From: Elstera sp043721315
GTDB lineage: Bacteria > Pseudomonadota > Alphaproteobacteria > Elsterales > Elsteraceae
Reading direction: 5' to 3'
Length of the DNA: 23,926 nt
Assembly (NCBI GenBank): GCA_043721315.1
Contig: JAYSQZ010000048.1
Location: forward strand, 1 to 23,926
Of this stretch, positions 16,152 to 23,697 are shown one piece after another (the first letter of the stretch is position 1; each line of letters opens with the position of its first letter). Under the pieces are notes generated by a model. It was not told the origin of the DNA and searched no databases. It was given only the letters and a program-made list of their open reading frames with translations. The position numbers and the translations under genes were made by a program.

Positions 16152-16230
16152 GAAGCGCCACTCGTATTTTTTGAGAAATAGGTGAAAGAGATGTTTTGAG
16201 ATGCGATTGCATCTCCGCCAGTGGCGCTTC
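16152..16230. repeat. Nested inverted repeat (11-bp outer, 7-bp inner stem)
   Basis: The outer arms 16152-16162 and 16220-16230 are perfect reverse complements. The inner arms 16198-16204 and 16209-16215 form a 7-bp stem with a GATT loop. Promoter-like hexamers lie just upstream. No T tract follows, so it is not a classic intrinsic terminator; it may be a structured RNA or a mobile-element edge. Confidence 0.5.
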
Positions 16231-16232
16231 GC

Positions 16233-16263
16233 GTAGGTGTTTAGTCCCGGCGTTTGATGGCGC
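16233..16263. mobile_element. IS481-like terminal repeat remnant
   Basis: The sequence begins TAGGTGTTTAGTCCCGGC and resembles the left end of the 6281-6422 element with its flank (6276-6306) at all but a few positions over about 30 bp. Beyond GATGGCGC the two diverge. I find no second terminus and no transposase frame nearby, so this is a solo end. Confidence 0.55.
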
Positions 16264-16396
16264 ATTATTGAGCTAGGACCGTAGGGATGCGCTATGCCTC
16301 GTGACTCGATATAAGGACGAGATGCGACAGCGGGAGGTAGATTTTTATGCCAATTAAATTGGTTCTCATCGCGCCGATGCGCTCAGGGTTCAGCCG

Positions 16397-16966
16397 ATGA
16401 CCGCGCGCCTGCCTTGGTGTCTGTTGGTCGCAGCGCTTACCCTCAGTCTGCTCGGGCCTAACCCCGCAGGGGCTTCGGAGGATGCTGCCTGGGCGGCGCT
16501 CAGGCAGGCCGGTATTGTGCTCTTCCGCCACGCCAATGCGCCCGGCGGGGGTGATCCGCCCGGAATGCGTATCGACGATTGCGCCACCCAACGCAACCTT
16601 GACGACGCGGGCCGCGCGCAGTCACGGCGCATTGGCGAGGCTTTCCGATCTCGCGCTGTAGAGGTCGGCGCGGTGCTGACTTCGCAATGGTGCCGCGCGC
16701 GTGACACAGCCAAATTAGCGTTTCCGGGGCAGACGCGAGATGAAACCGCCTTCAATTCCTTCTTCGGCGATAACTCGAAAGCCCCCGCGCAGACTGCCGC
16801 CGCTCGCCGCATTCTCGCGGATTGGCGCGGGCCGGGAGCGCTTGTGATTGCGACGCACCAGGTCAACATCGGGGCGCTGACCGGCATTGCCCCGGCGTCA
16901 GGCGAGGGGATCGTTGTAAAGGTCGAAAACGGAGATATCAGCGTCGTCGGAAGGATTAAGCCTTGA
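16397..16966 (+). CDS. Secreted histidine phosphatase family protein
   Basis: A 189-residue protein of the histidine phosphatase (phosphoglycerate mutase-like) superfamily. It has an N-terminal signal peptide ending near AGA (about residue 26), so it is probably periplasmic. The catalytic motif is FRHANA with Arg44 and phosphoacceptor His45, and a second conserved His154 lies in IATHQVNI. TSQWCRARDTAKLAF is the typical middle segment of the small secreted members. The substrate is unknown. The gene stands alone, 65 bp before a convergent J-domain gene, with an IS481-like end upstream. Confidence 0.88.
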   Translation: MTARLPWCLLVAALTLSLLGPNPAGASEDAAWAALRQAGIVLFRHANAPGGGDPPGMRIDDCATQRNLDDAGRAQSRRIGEAFRSRAVEVGAVLTSQWCRARDTAKLAFPGQTRDETAFNSFFGDNSKAPAQTAAARRILADWRGPGALVIATHQVNIGALTGIAPASGEGIVVKVENGDISVVGRIKP

Positions 16967-17030
16967 GATTGATGCGCTCAAGCGCTTGCAGCGGAGCCGT
17001 TAGGCCGAGTACGTCCATGGCGTTTGCCCC

Positions 17031-17651
17031 CTAATCCGCCACAAACGCGCGCAGTGTCGCATACGCCTGAGTAATCAGCTTGAACCGCTCTTCAGCCTGT
17101 TTATCGCCGCCATTCGCATCCGGGTGGTGGCGTTTCACCAACTCCTTATAGCGGGTTTTCACATCCGCCAGGGTGATCGGGTGGCTGAGGTTGAAGATCG
17201 CCATGGCGCGGGTTTCTTCTGGCGAAGCTGAACCGCGCGCGGCGGCGGCGTCCTCTGCCGCATCATCATCAAAGAAGCCAAAACCGTCGGTAAAGCGCGT
17301 GCGCCCACCGGGGCGCGGGCCGCCTGCCGTGCGCGGCCCTGTTGGCTTCGGCCCAGGCGCACCAGCTTTCGACTGCCCGAATGGCCACGTCGGGCGGTTC
17401 CAGGTTGAATCGGTGCGAACTTCGGCCTCGATTTCCTCTGGACTCATCCCGGCGTAATAATTCCAGGCGAGATTATACGCGCGCACATGCTCCAGGCAGA
17501 ACCAATAGTAGCTGTTGAGATCAATGCGCGAGCGCGGCGCGCGATAGTCGCCCGGTTCCGCGCACTCATAGTGATCGCAGCGACGGGGCGGTGGGGCATC
17601 GGCCTCCTCGAAAAACGAGGCCGAAAACCGAGAGGGACGACGAGAAGCCAT
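17031..17651 (-). CDS. J-domain protein (DnaJ-like, C-terminal J domain)
   Basis: A 206-residue cochaperone-like protein. The J domain is at the C-terminus (about 150-206), with the essential HPD at 176-178 in VKRHHPDANGGD, so it should stimulate an Hsp70 ATPase. The N-terminal part has C25, C30, C52 and H55 (CDHYEC and FCLEH), perhaps a zinc site, in a region conserved among alphaproteobacterial members. The centre is a Gly/Pro-rich linker (about 95-120). It is divergent from a BolA gene, a conserved alphaproteobacterial arrangement; I infer a shared 95-bp promoter region. cobS/cobT genes, which often follow this gene in related genomes, are not present here. Confidence 0.92.
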   Translation of the reverse strand: MASRRPSRFSASFFEEADAPPPRRCDHYECAEPGDYRAPRSRIDLNSYYWFCLEHVRAYNLAWNYYAGMSPEEIEAEVRTDSTWNRPTWPFGQSKAGAPGPKPTGPRTAGGPRPGGRTRFTDGFGFFDDDAAEDAAAARGSASPEETRAMAIFNLSHPITLADVKTRYKELVKRHHPDANGGDKQAEERFKLITQAYATLRAFVAD

Positions 17652-17746
17652 AACGCTAGTATGGAAAACCTCGGCAAGCGGCGCAAGTCATCAACCTTCG
17701 GGGCTGCCTGCCAAGGATGCCGCTTGACGATATTAGGATTTACACT
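17652..17746. promoter_or_regulatory. Divergent promoter region of J-domain and BolA genes
   Basis: This 95-bp gap must hold both promoters because the two genes are transcribed outward. AGGA at 17735-17738 is the ribosome-binding site of the BolA gene and argues for its ATG at 17747. No clear -35/-10 pair was assigned. Confidence 0.45.
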
Positions 17747-18052
17747 ATGCCGCACGATCCACTCCCGCCTACCGGACCCGTCGCCGCGCGGCTCCAGCAA
17801 AAACTGCTCGCCGCTTTCGCACCCGCCGAGGTGATCGTGAAAGACGATAGCGCCAAGCACGCCGGGCACGCGGGCGCGCCTGAAGGCGGCGAGAGCCATT
17901 TCAGCGTCGTCGTTATCTCGGCCCAGTTCGAGGGCCTCTCCCGCCTCGACCGCCAGCGCCGCATCAATAAGGTACTTGCCGACGAGCTGGCGGGGCCGGT
18001 TCACGCCCTCGCCCTGATGGCGCGAACGCCAGCGGAGATGGATGCAGATTAG
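17747..18052 (+). CDS. BolA family protein
   Basis: A 101-residue BolA-type protein. BolA proteins pair with monothiol glutaredoxins in iron-sulfur and iron handling and can act as regulators. The family core is visible: KDDSAKHAGHAG with the metal-ligand histidines, then GESHFSVVVISAQFEGLSRLDRQRRINKVLADELAGPVHALAL, which contains the helix-turn-helix-like segment. I chose the ATG at 17747 because AGGA lies 8 nt upstream and the helix VAARLQQKL then sits at the usual distance; an in-frame ATG at 17717 would add 10 residues. Confidence 0.93.
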   Translation: MPHDPLPPTGPVAARLQQKLLAAFAPAEVIVKDDSAKHAGHAGAPEGGESHFSVVVISAQFEGLSRLDRQRRINKVLADELAGPVHALALMARTPAEMDAD

Positions 18053-18178
18053 CTGGGAGCGCAGCAGGCAGCGCAATCGGACTCGTCTTCGACGGCTTTA
18101 ACTGCCATGTCAGCGAGCTTGACGTGAGGCACCAGCGGGTCTATTCCCGCTAGGCTTCTGTAATTTTACGAGCTGGAT
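18053..18178. other. Intergenic region between BolA gene and YeiH-type gene
   Basis: It contains a small stem AGCGGG/CCCGCT (18134-18139 and 18146-18151) followed by a weak T-rich stretch, possibly a poor terminator. A minus-strand frame of 19 codons (18049-18108) ends in a Cys-rich tail but has no supporting signals. Confidence 0.35.
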
Positions 18179-19192
18179 ATGCCGTTTTCGCTACCCCGCC
18201 TGCGCCCAATTTTCCCTGGCGTATTACTGAGCCTAACGCTGGCGCTGGCGGCGAGTTTTGTTGCCACTACGCAAGGCGGCCCGGCAGTGCTGTATGCGCT
18301 GCTGCTGGGCATGGCCTTCAACTTTCTCGCCAGCGATGTGCGGTTTGCCGAAGGGATCGCGTTTGCGTCTCGCTCGATTCTTCGGCTCGGCGTGGCCCTG
18401 TTGGGCGGGCGGATTACGTTTGAGCAGATTTCGGCCCTAGGCTGGCATTCGCTGGTCGGGATGGCGGCGGCGGTGGTCATCACGATCGGCGCTGGGGTGC
18501 TCGCCGCGCGGATGCTGGGGTTACGGCACCGGTTCGGCATTCTATCGGCAGGGGCGACGGCGATTTGCGGAGCCTCGGCAGCGGCGGCGATTTCCGCTGT
18601 GCTGCCGCGTTACCCGAACCATGAACGCGACACGGCATTCACCATTATCGGCGTCACCACGCTTTCCACTGTGGCGATGGTGCTCTACCCGGTACTGGCC
18701 CGGCTGTTCGGTTTCGATGCGACCGATACCGGCATTTTCCTAGGCGGCACGATTCACGACGTGGCGCAAGTGGTGGGCGCGGGCTATAGCGTAAGCCGCG
18801 AGACGGGGGATACCGCCACGATCATCAAGCTCTGGCGCGTCGCCCTACTGGTACCCACGGTGGTGGGAATTGCGCTGCTGGTGCGCTTCATTCCGCCCAG
18901 CGAAACCTTAGACGACGATAGCGCCACCGCTAAAACGCCGCCGCTGGTGCCGATGTTTTTGCTCGGCTTTATCGCAATCGTCATGGTGAACAGCTTAGGG
19001 TTCGTGCCCGCGCCGGTGAGCGCGTTGATGGGCGATGCCTCGCGGTGGTGCATCACGCTCTCGATTGCAGCGTTAGGCGTCAAAACCTCGCTGCAAGCCC
19101 TCTCCAAAGTTGGCGGGCGCGCAGTGGGGTTGATGGTATTCGAGACGGCGTTGCTGCTGGCCCTCGTGGTCATCCTGCTCAAATACGTCTGA
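18179..19192 (+). CDS. YeiH/UPF0324 family putative sulfate exporter
   Basis: A 337-residue polytopic membrane protein with about ten hydrophobic helices, matching the YeiH (Cons_hypoth698) family annotated as putative sulfate exporters. Diagnostic segments are RSILRLGVALLGGRITFEQI (about 62-81), GATAICGASAAAAISAVLP (about 124-142) and GGTIHDVAQVVGAGYSVS (about 186-203). The C-terminal helix ends the protein as usual. The substrate in this organism is not known; the sulfate label is a family-level annotation. It stands alone, with 142 bp before the next gene. Confidence 0.9.
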   Translation: MPFSLPRLRPIFPGVLLSLTLALAASFVATTQGGPAVLYALLLGMAFNFLASDVRFAEGIAFASRSILRLGVALLGGRITFEQISALGWHSLVGMAAAVVITIGAGVLAARMLGLRHRFGILSAGATAICGASAAAAISAVLPRYPNHERDTAFTIIGVTTLSTVAMVLYPVLARLFGFDATDTGIFLGGTIHDVAQVVGAGYSVSRETGDTATIIKLWRVALLVPTVVGIALLVRFIPPSETLDDDSATAKTPPLVPMFLLGFIAIVMVNSLGFVPAPVSALMGDASRWCITLSIAALGVKTSLQALSKVGGRAVGLMVFETALLLALVVILLKYV

Positions 19193-19257
19193 AGTCTGGC
19201 GGAAGCGCCGCAGCTTCGGTATAAGAGAGTCTACGTGCCATTACCGAACCGGACCCA

Positions 19258-19338
19258 ATGTCCTCCGACAGTTCCAGGCGTCCGCGCCTGACCCCTGCTT
19301 CTTTCCGTGCCCTAATCCAACGGGGGCTGCGGCGATGA
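19258..19338 (+). CDS. Possible 26-residue upstream ORF of the CorC/HlyC gene
   Basis: An ATG at 19258 opens a 26-codon frame rich in Ser, Arg and Pro (starting MSSDSSRRPRLTP) whose TGA overlaps the ATG of the next gene (19335) in the order ATGA. This geometry suits translational coupling of a leader ORF. No clear Shine-Dalgarno precedes it, and it may be chance. Alternatively this is simply the 5' untranslated region. Confidence 0.25.
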   Translation: MSSDSSRRPRLTPASFRALIQRGLRR

Positions 19339-20633
19339 TTCTGAAACTTCTGCTCGTCTTCGTGCTTATTCTGCTGAACGGCCTGTTCGCGATGGGCGAG
19401 ATGGCGGTGGTTTCCGCCCGCAAAGCCCGGCTGCAACGGCTAGCGCGGACCAGCAAAGGCGCACAGCGCGCGCTGCATTTGGTGGATCGGCCTACCGATC
19501 TGCTGTCCACAGTGCAAATCGGCATTACGCTGATTGCGATTATCACTGGGGCGATTGGCGGCGACTCGCTTTCGACAGATACCGCCTTGGCCCTGGCGCA
19601 AATTCCGGCAGTGGCACCGTTCGCCGATACGCTTGCCTTCGGGTTGGTCGTGATCGGTATTGCCTTCGCCAGTTTGATTTTTGGGGAGTTGGTGCCGAAA
19701 CGCTTGGCGCTCACCCACCCCGAACACATCGCTTCGGCCCTGTCGGGCGTGTTGCTCGTGACCAGCAAGGTTGCCCGCCCGGCCATTTGGGTGCTGTCGC
19801 TCGCAACCAACCTTGTGCTGCACCTCATTCCCGGTAAAGAGAGCAGCGCGGACGCGGTGAGCGATGAAGAAGTGCGCCACCTGATGCGCGAAGGCGCGGC
19901 CTCCGGCCATTTCGATGCGGCGGAACAACAAATCGTCGATCAAACCTTGCGCTTGGGCGACCGGCGCGTGTCGGCATTGATGACACCGCGCACGCAACTG
20001 GAAGTGCTGGACCTCGCGCAAACCCCGGCAGACTGGCTGGCGGTGCTTCAAGCCAGCCGCTATTCGCGCTTTCCCGTTGTCGATGGCGCGCCCGATAATA
20101 TCGTTGGCATTGTGCGGGTGAAGGATTTGCTGCAAAAGGCGCTAGCGGGCGGCGGGCTTGATCTGAAATCGGCCTTACGCGAGCCGCTGTATATTCCCGA
20201 AACCGCCCCAGCGCTGAAAGTGCTCGATCAGTTCCGCCGGTCGGGTGAAGACCTGGCGCTGATCGTCGATGAATATGGCGACCTGCAAGGGCTAGTAACG
20301 CCTGCCGATTTGCTGGAGGCCCTGGTTGGCGGCGATCTTTCCGCCCCCGCCGCCGATGAAGAACCCGCCTGGGTGCAGCGCGAAGACGGCTCCTGGCTGA
20401 TTGATGGCATGATGCCGCTCAACCAGGTTCAAGCCGTGACCGGCATTCACGATTTCCCAGGCGCGGACGAAGCCCATGTGCAAACGCTTGGCGGCTTCAT
20501 CATGTCGCAGTTAAAACGCATCCCCGAAGCCGCCGACACCGTAAAACTCGCGCCTTTCGTTCTGGAAGTCATGGATATGGACGGGCGGCGCGTGGATAAA
20601 GTGCTGGTGACGAATTTGGCGGATGTGGAGTAG
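19335..20633 (+). CDS. CorC/HlyC family membrane protein (DUF21-CBS-CorC_HlyC)
   Basis: A 432-residue protein of the hemolysin C/CorC family, linked to magnesium or cobalt resistance and possibly ion efflux. Residues 1 to about 180 form the DUF21/CNNM membrane domain with several helices, including LNGLFAMGEMAVVSARKARL and FGELVPKRLAL. A tandem CBS pair follows (about 205-330), with SRYSRFPVVDG and LALIVDEYGDLQGLVTPADL. The C-terminal CorC_HlyC domain (about 345-425) has WLIDGMMPLNQV and LGGFIMSQL. Everything expected is present. Despite the name there is no evidence for hemolysis. The ATPase gene of the defence-like cassette starts 11 bp after its stop. Confidence 0.92.
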   Translation: MILKLLLVFVLILLNGLFAMGEMAVVSARKARLQRLARTSKGAQRALHLVDRPTDLLSTVQIGITLIAIITGAIGGDSLSTDTALALAQIPAVAPFADTLAFGLVVIGIAFASLIFGELVPKRLALTHPEHIASALSGVLLVTSKVARPAIWVLSLATNLVLHLIPGKESSADAVSDEEVRHLMREGAASGHFDAAEQQIVDQTLRLGDRRVSALMTPRTQLEVLDLAQTPADWLAVLQASRYSRFPVVDGAPDNIVGIVRVKDLLQKALAGGGLDLKSALREPLYIPETAPALKVLDQFRRSGEDLALIVDEYGDLQGLVTPADLLEALVGGDLSAPAADEEPAWVQREDGSWLIDGMMPLNQVQAVTGIHDFPGADEAHVQTLGGFIMSQLKRIPEAADTVKLAPFVLEVMDMDGRRVDKVLVTNLADVE

Positions 20634-20644
20634 AGGGATTTGCT

Positions 20645-21997
20645 ATGCTGAAGAAACTCCACCTCAAGGGCGTCGGCCCAGCCCCTGAAATGGAGGTCGA
20701 GTTCGCTGAGCGGCTGACGGTCATTACCGGCGATAACGGCCTGGGGAAGAGTTTTATTCTGGATGCGGTGTGGTTCGCGCTGACGGAGGAGCCGTTCGGC
20801 GAGGACATTCTGGTCAAAGCCCCAGAAAAAAACGAACCAACTGAGGAACAACCTTCCATATCTTTGGTGTATGCTGAGGGTGCAAAGAAAATCTTAAAAT
20901 TCCATCATCGTGGCTTGGCCTGGGCGAGTGAAAACGGCCAGAGCCGAACAGATTTTCCGAACATTGGCGGGCCTTTGATTTATCTTGGCACAGAAAATAA
21001 CATTGCTATCTATGATCCTATTCGCCCTGCAAACAAAACCGCACTCTGTTCAATTTATACACCCGATGAAATTCGGAATGGTACGCCTGAGACACCCTTC
21101 AACCTCAACAATATTAACGCAAACATCAGCGGTGTTTTTTTTCGAGAGAATCGTATTAAAATCAATGGCTACTTAATTGATTTAACAAATTGGCTTCATG
21201 AAAAACAAGAACCCTACACAGAGATACAGAGAATACTTATAATCCTATCTGAAGATGTACAAAACCCTCTTGCTCTCACTATTGCACGCCGCATCCCCAA
21301 CCTACAACAACCTAAAATGATTCCTCATCTTAACACCGAGATGGGTGAAGTACCCGTTACACTAACCTCCGCCGGCATTCTGAAGATTCTCAGCCTTGCC
21401 TATATGATTGTGAATTGTTGGCAGGAACATAAATTTGCTGCAAATATTCAAGGCATTGAGCATTCAAAAGCACTTGTGCTTCTCATCGATGAAATCGAAA
21501 CCCACCTTCACCCTAAGTGGCAACGCAAAATTCTCGCAGCGGTGCTCGAAGTCGCTAAAGCCATTACGGACGATGAAGGCTTTCAGGTTCAAGTCATTTG
21601 CACCACCCACTCACCCATTGTGCTGACGGGGATTGAACCGCATTTCGATCCGGCGATAGACAAGCTGCTGGACCTTCAGCTAACCCCCGGCGCTCATGGT
21701 GAGCCGGGGACGGTGGAGCTACGCGAAGTCGATTGGTACAAGCGCGGTACAGTGGGGAACTGGCTCACCAGCGATATGTTCAATGTTAGCGAGCGCTCGC
21801 CGGAAGCAGAGGCCGCCTTAGAGGCTGCGGCAGTTTTTGGCGACCCGTTACGGCCAGATACCAAGCCAGATCGATCAGAGTTGCAGAAAGTAGACCGAGC
21901 GCTGCGGGACACACTTGCTGATACAGATCGTTTCTTACTGCGATGGGAGTATTTATTAGAACAACGCGGCTGGACAAGCCTGCTACGGGGAAAATAA
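20645..21997 (+). CDS. AAA/ABC-like ATPase of a two-gene Septu-like cassette (PtuA-like)
   Basis: A 450-residue ATPase of the OLD/SMC/ABC-like AAA class (AAA_21/AAA_15 type). Walker A is GDNGLGKS (29-36). A signature-like LTSAGILKILSLAY comes before Walker B VLLIDEIE, with Asp282 and Glu283, followed by HLHPKWQRKIL. The CTTHSP switch has His322. There is no TOPRIM nuclease domain after the ATPase core, so it differs from OLD/GajA nucleases. It is followed with no gap (TAA then ATG) by an HNH-like gene, the PtuA-PtuB order of Septu anti-phage systems; I infer defence, not proven. A strong AGAGGGA precedes the ATG. The first ~200 bp and the last ~350 bp look host-like, while about 20860-21520 is AT-rich, so the gene is mosaic. 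Confidence 0.85.
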   Translation: MLKKLHLKGVGPAPEMEVEFAERLTVITGDNGLGKSFILDAVWFALTEEPFGEDILVKAPEKNEPTEEQPSISLVYAEGAKKILKFHHRGLAWASENGQSRTDFPNIGGPLIYLGTENNIAIYDPIRPANKTALCSIYTPDEIRNGTPETPFNLNNINANISGVFFRENRIKINGYLIDLTNWLHEKQEPYTEIQRILIILSEDVQNPLALTIARRIPNLQQPKMIPHLNTEMGEVPVTLTSAGILKILSLAYMIVNCWQEHKFAANIQGIEHSKALVLLIDEIETHLHPKWQRKILAAVLEVAKAITDDEGFQVQVICTTHSPIVLTGIEPHFDPAIDKLLDLQLTPGAHGEPGTVELREVDWYKRGTVGNWLTSDMFNVSERSPEAEAALEAAAVFGDPLRPDTKPDRSELQKVDRALRDTLADTDRFLLRWEYLLEQRGWTSLLRGK

Positions 21998-22615
21998 ATG
22001 TTGCTTACAATACAACAACCTGAACCGTTGCAGTTCAATGAGACAGTTCGCCAGCCTGGACAAAAATTTCTATCGAAAAAAGGCATTTCGAGCGGTCCAA
22101 CACCAAAAAAATTCAGGTGGAACTCCTATTGGCGCAAATGTATACCGGACCTCTATGCCGCCTATAATTCTACATGTGCATTTTCTGGCTTGAGAATTGC
22201 CCAAATTACTGGGGCAAAAACGGTAGAGCATTTTTTGCCAAAATCCCTGTACCCTGAGCAGGCTTATGAATGGAAAAATTTCCGTTTAGTCTCAGCACGA
22301 TTGAACGGTCGTAAGCGCGATTGGCTGGATGTTATGGACCCGTTTTTAGTGCCTAAATATTGTTTCTATATCGATTTCTTCACTGGCTTACTGACGATAA
22401 ACCCACTTATTTCAAACGAAGATTATATTTTAGCAGACTCGACAATCACCCGTCTAAAATTAAATTCCGATAAGACACTCGTCAAGAATCGTCTTGAGGC
22501 TTACGAAGATTATATTGCCAGAGATATTTCGGCTTTAATTTTCCAACGCGAAAACCCTTTCGCTTACGCCGAAGCCGTCCGCCAAGACCTGCTTCGCCCT
22601 GAAGATCGCCCATGA
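21998..22615 (+). CDS. HNH-like endonuclease of the two-gene cassette (PtuB-like)
   Basis: A 205-residue protein, probably the nuclease partner of the preceding ATPase. It shows the pattern of the TIGR02646/PtuB-type HNH proteins: a short N-terminal lead, WRKCIPDLYAAYNSTCAFSG with Cys60, TVEHFLPKS with Glu77 and His78, YEWKNFRLVSARLNGRK with Asn94, Asn103 and Lys106, then DVMDPF. The second cysteine of the usual CxxC is replaced (CAFSG), so a structural zinc, if present, must be bound differently. The final HNH histidine is replaced by an Asn/Lys position, as in many HNN variants. The gene is strongly AT-rich. Its TGA overlaps the ATG of the protease gene. Activity is inferred. Confidence 0.75.
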   Translation: MLLTIQQPEPLQFNETVRQPGQKFLSKKGISSGPTPKKFRWNSYWRKCIPDLYAAYNSTCAFSGLRIAQITGAKTVEHFLPKSLYPEQAYEWKNFRLVSARLNGRKRDWLDVMDPFLVPKYCFYIDFFTGLLTINPLISNEDYILADSTITRLKLNSDKTLVKNRLEAYEDYIARDISALIFQRENPFAYAEAVRQDLLRPEDRP

Positions 22616-23676
22616 AACTCTCCCGCCTCCTCCTCATCGGCCTTCTCCTCATCGCCGCCCTATGGATGGGGGAGCGCTTCGTTCGCTCAGTTTGGCTGGT
22701 CGTGGATCGGCCTCGGCCTGTTGATGCGCGCGGGTCGCTGACCGAGCATGAACGGCATATCGTAGCACTGTTCGAGAATGCTGCGCCGTCGGTCGCTTAC
22801 ATCTTTACGGGCGATCCGAATGGCGATGGCGGTGCGGGGTCGGGCTTCGTGTGGGATCTGGCCGGGCATGTCGTGACGAATTATCATGTGGTCGAAGGCG
22901 CGCAAAGCGTGCGCGTGCGCCTGGACCGGGGGGAGGCCCATGAGGCGCGCGTGATTGGCGTGTCGCCGGATCATGACCTCGCCGTCGTGAAACTGGTCGA
23001 TAGCCGCGTGCCGCTGCGGCCAATTCCGCTGGGGAGTTCGGTCGATCTGAAGGTCGGCCAAAGCGTTTATGCCATCGGCAACCCGTTCGGCCTGTCGCGC
23101 ACGCTAACCTCTGGGATCATTTCGGCGCTGGATCGGCGCTTGCCCACCGCGCCGGGGCGCGAAGTGATCGGCGCAGTCCAGACCGATGCCGCCATCAACC
23201 CCGGCAACTCCGGCGGCCCGTTGCTCGATAGCGCGGGACGGCTTATCGGCGTGACGACGGCCATTCTCTCCGCCTCCGGCTCCTCGGCGGGCGTCGGCTT
23301 TGCCGTGCCGGTCGATACCGTCAACCGCATCGTCCCCATTCTCATCCGCGATAAGCGCATTCCCCGGCCCGGTATCGGCATTCTTGCGGCACCGGATGAG
23401 CTTGCGGCGCGGTTTGGCGTGTCCGGCCTCATCGTGGCCTCGGTTATCCCCGGAAGCCCGGCAGCCCGCCTGGGACTGAAGGGAATCGACCGGAGCGGCG
23501 GGCGCTTGGGCGATGTCATTACCCATGTTGCGGGCCAACCCGTCGCCGGAATCGCTAACCTCGCCGCCCTGCTCGATCAAATCGGCATCGGCAAACCTGT
23601 CGAAATCACCGTTCAGCGCGACGGGCGGGTGCGGAACGAACGCCTGACTATCGCCGATATCGCGGCGGCGGAGTGA
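22612..23676 (+). CDS. Membrane-anchored HtrA-type serine protease with one PDZ domain (DegS-like)
   Basis: A 354-residue trypsin-like protease. An N-terminal hydrophobic helix (about 5-19) without a clear cleavage site anchors it, so the catalytic domain is probably periplasmic. The catalytic triad is His92 (TNYHVVEG), Asp122 (DHDLAVVK) and Ser200 (NPGNSGGP). A single PDZ domain covers about 255-345 and includes GLIVASVIPGSPAARLGL and GDVITHVAGQPV. One anchor, one protease and one PDZ is the DegS layout; DegP has two PDZ domains and a cleaved signal. The ATG overlaps the stop of the HNH gene, so translation may be coupled to the cassette. A role in envelope stress is family knowledge only. 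Confidence 0.93.
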   Translation: MKLSRLLLIGLLLIAALWMGERFVRSVWLVVDRPRPVDARGSLTEHERHIVALFENAAPSVAYIFTGDPNGDGGAGSGFVWDLAGHVVTNYHVVEGAQSVRVRLDRGEAHEARVIGVSPDHDLAVVKLVDSRVPLRPIPLGSSVDLKVGQSVYAIGNPFGLSRTLTSGIISALDRRLPTAPGREVIGAVQTDAAINPGNSGGPLLDSAGRLIGVTTAILSASGSSAGVGFAVPVDTVNRIVPILIRDKRIPRPGIGILAAPDELAARFGVSGLIVASVIPGSPAARLGLKGIDRSGGRLGDVITHVAGQPVAGIANLAALLDQIGIGKPVEITVQRDGRVRNERLTIADIAAAE

Positions 23677-23697
23677 CTGGGAGGAGTTTCTCAGGAC

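Larger units (their letters stand above)
16080..16396. other. AT-rich, structured intergenic region after the metal operon
   Basis: These 317 bp contain no convincing gene. From left to right: an ACATATATGT palindrome (16087-16096) followed by a T-rich stretch; a strongly AT-rich segment with TTGACT (16114-16119) and TAATAT/TATAAT (16136-16150); a long stem with GAAGCGCCACT (16152-16162) pairing AGTGGCGCTTC (16220-16230); inside it a second hairpin GAGATGC/GCATCTC (16198-16215); an IS481-like terminus (16233-16263); and then about 130 bp leading to the histidine phosphatase gene in which no transposase frame was recognised. Confidence 0.5.

Noticed and set aside
18049..18108. Minus-strand 19-codon frame with a Cys-rich tail (CAACC) after the BolA gene
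   Set aside because: No ribosome-binding site, very short, and its stop overlaps the BolA stop; not enough to call a gene.
20645..21997. OLD-type nuclease (GajA-like)
   Set aside because: No TOPRIM domain follows the ATPase core, and the partner gene is HNH-like rather than a UvrD-like helicase.
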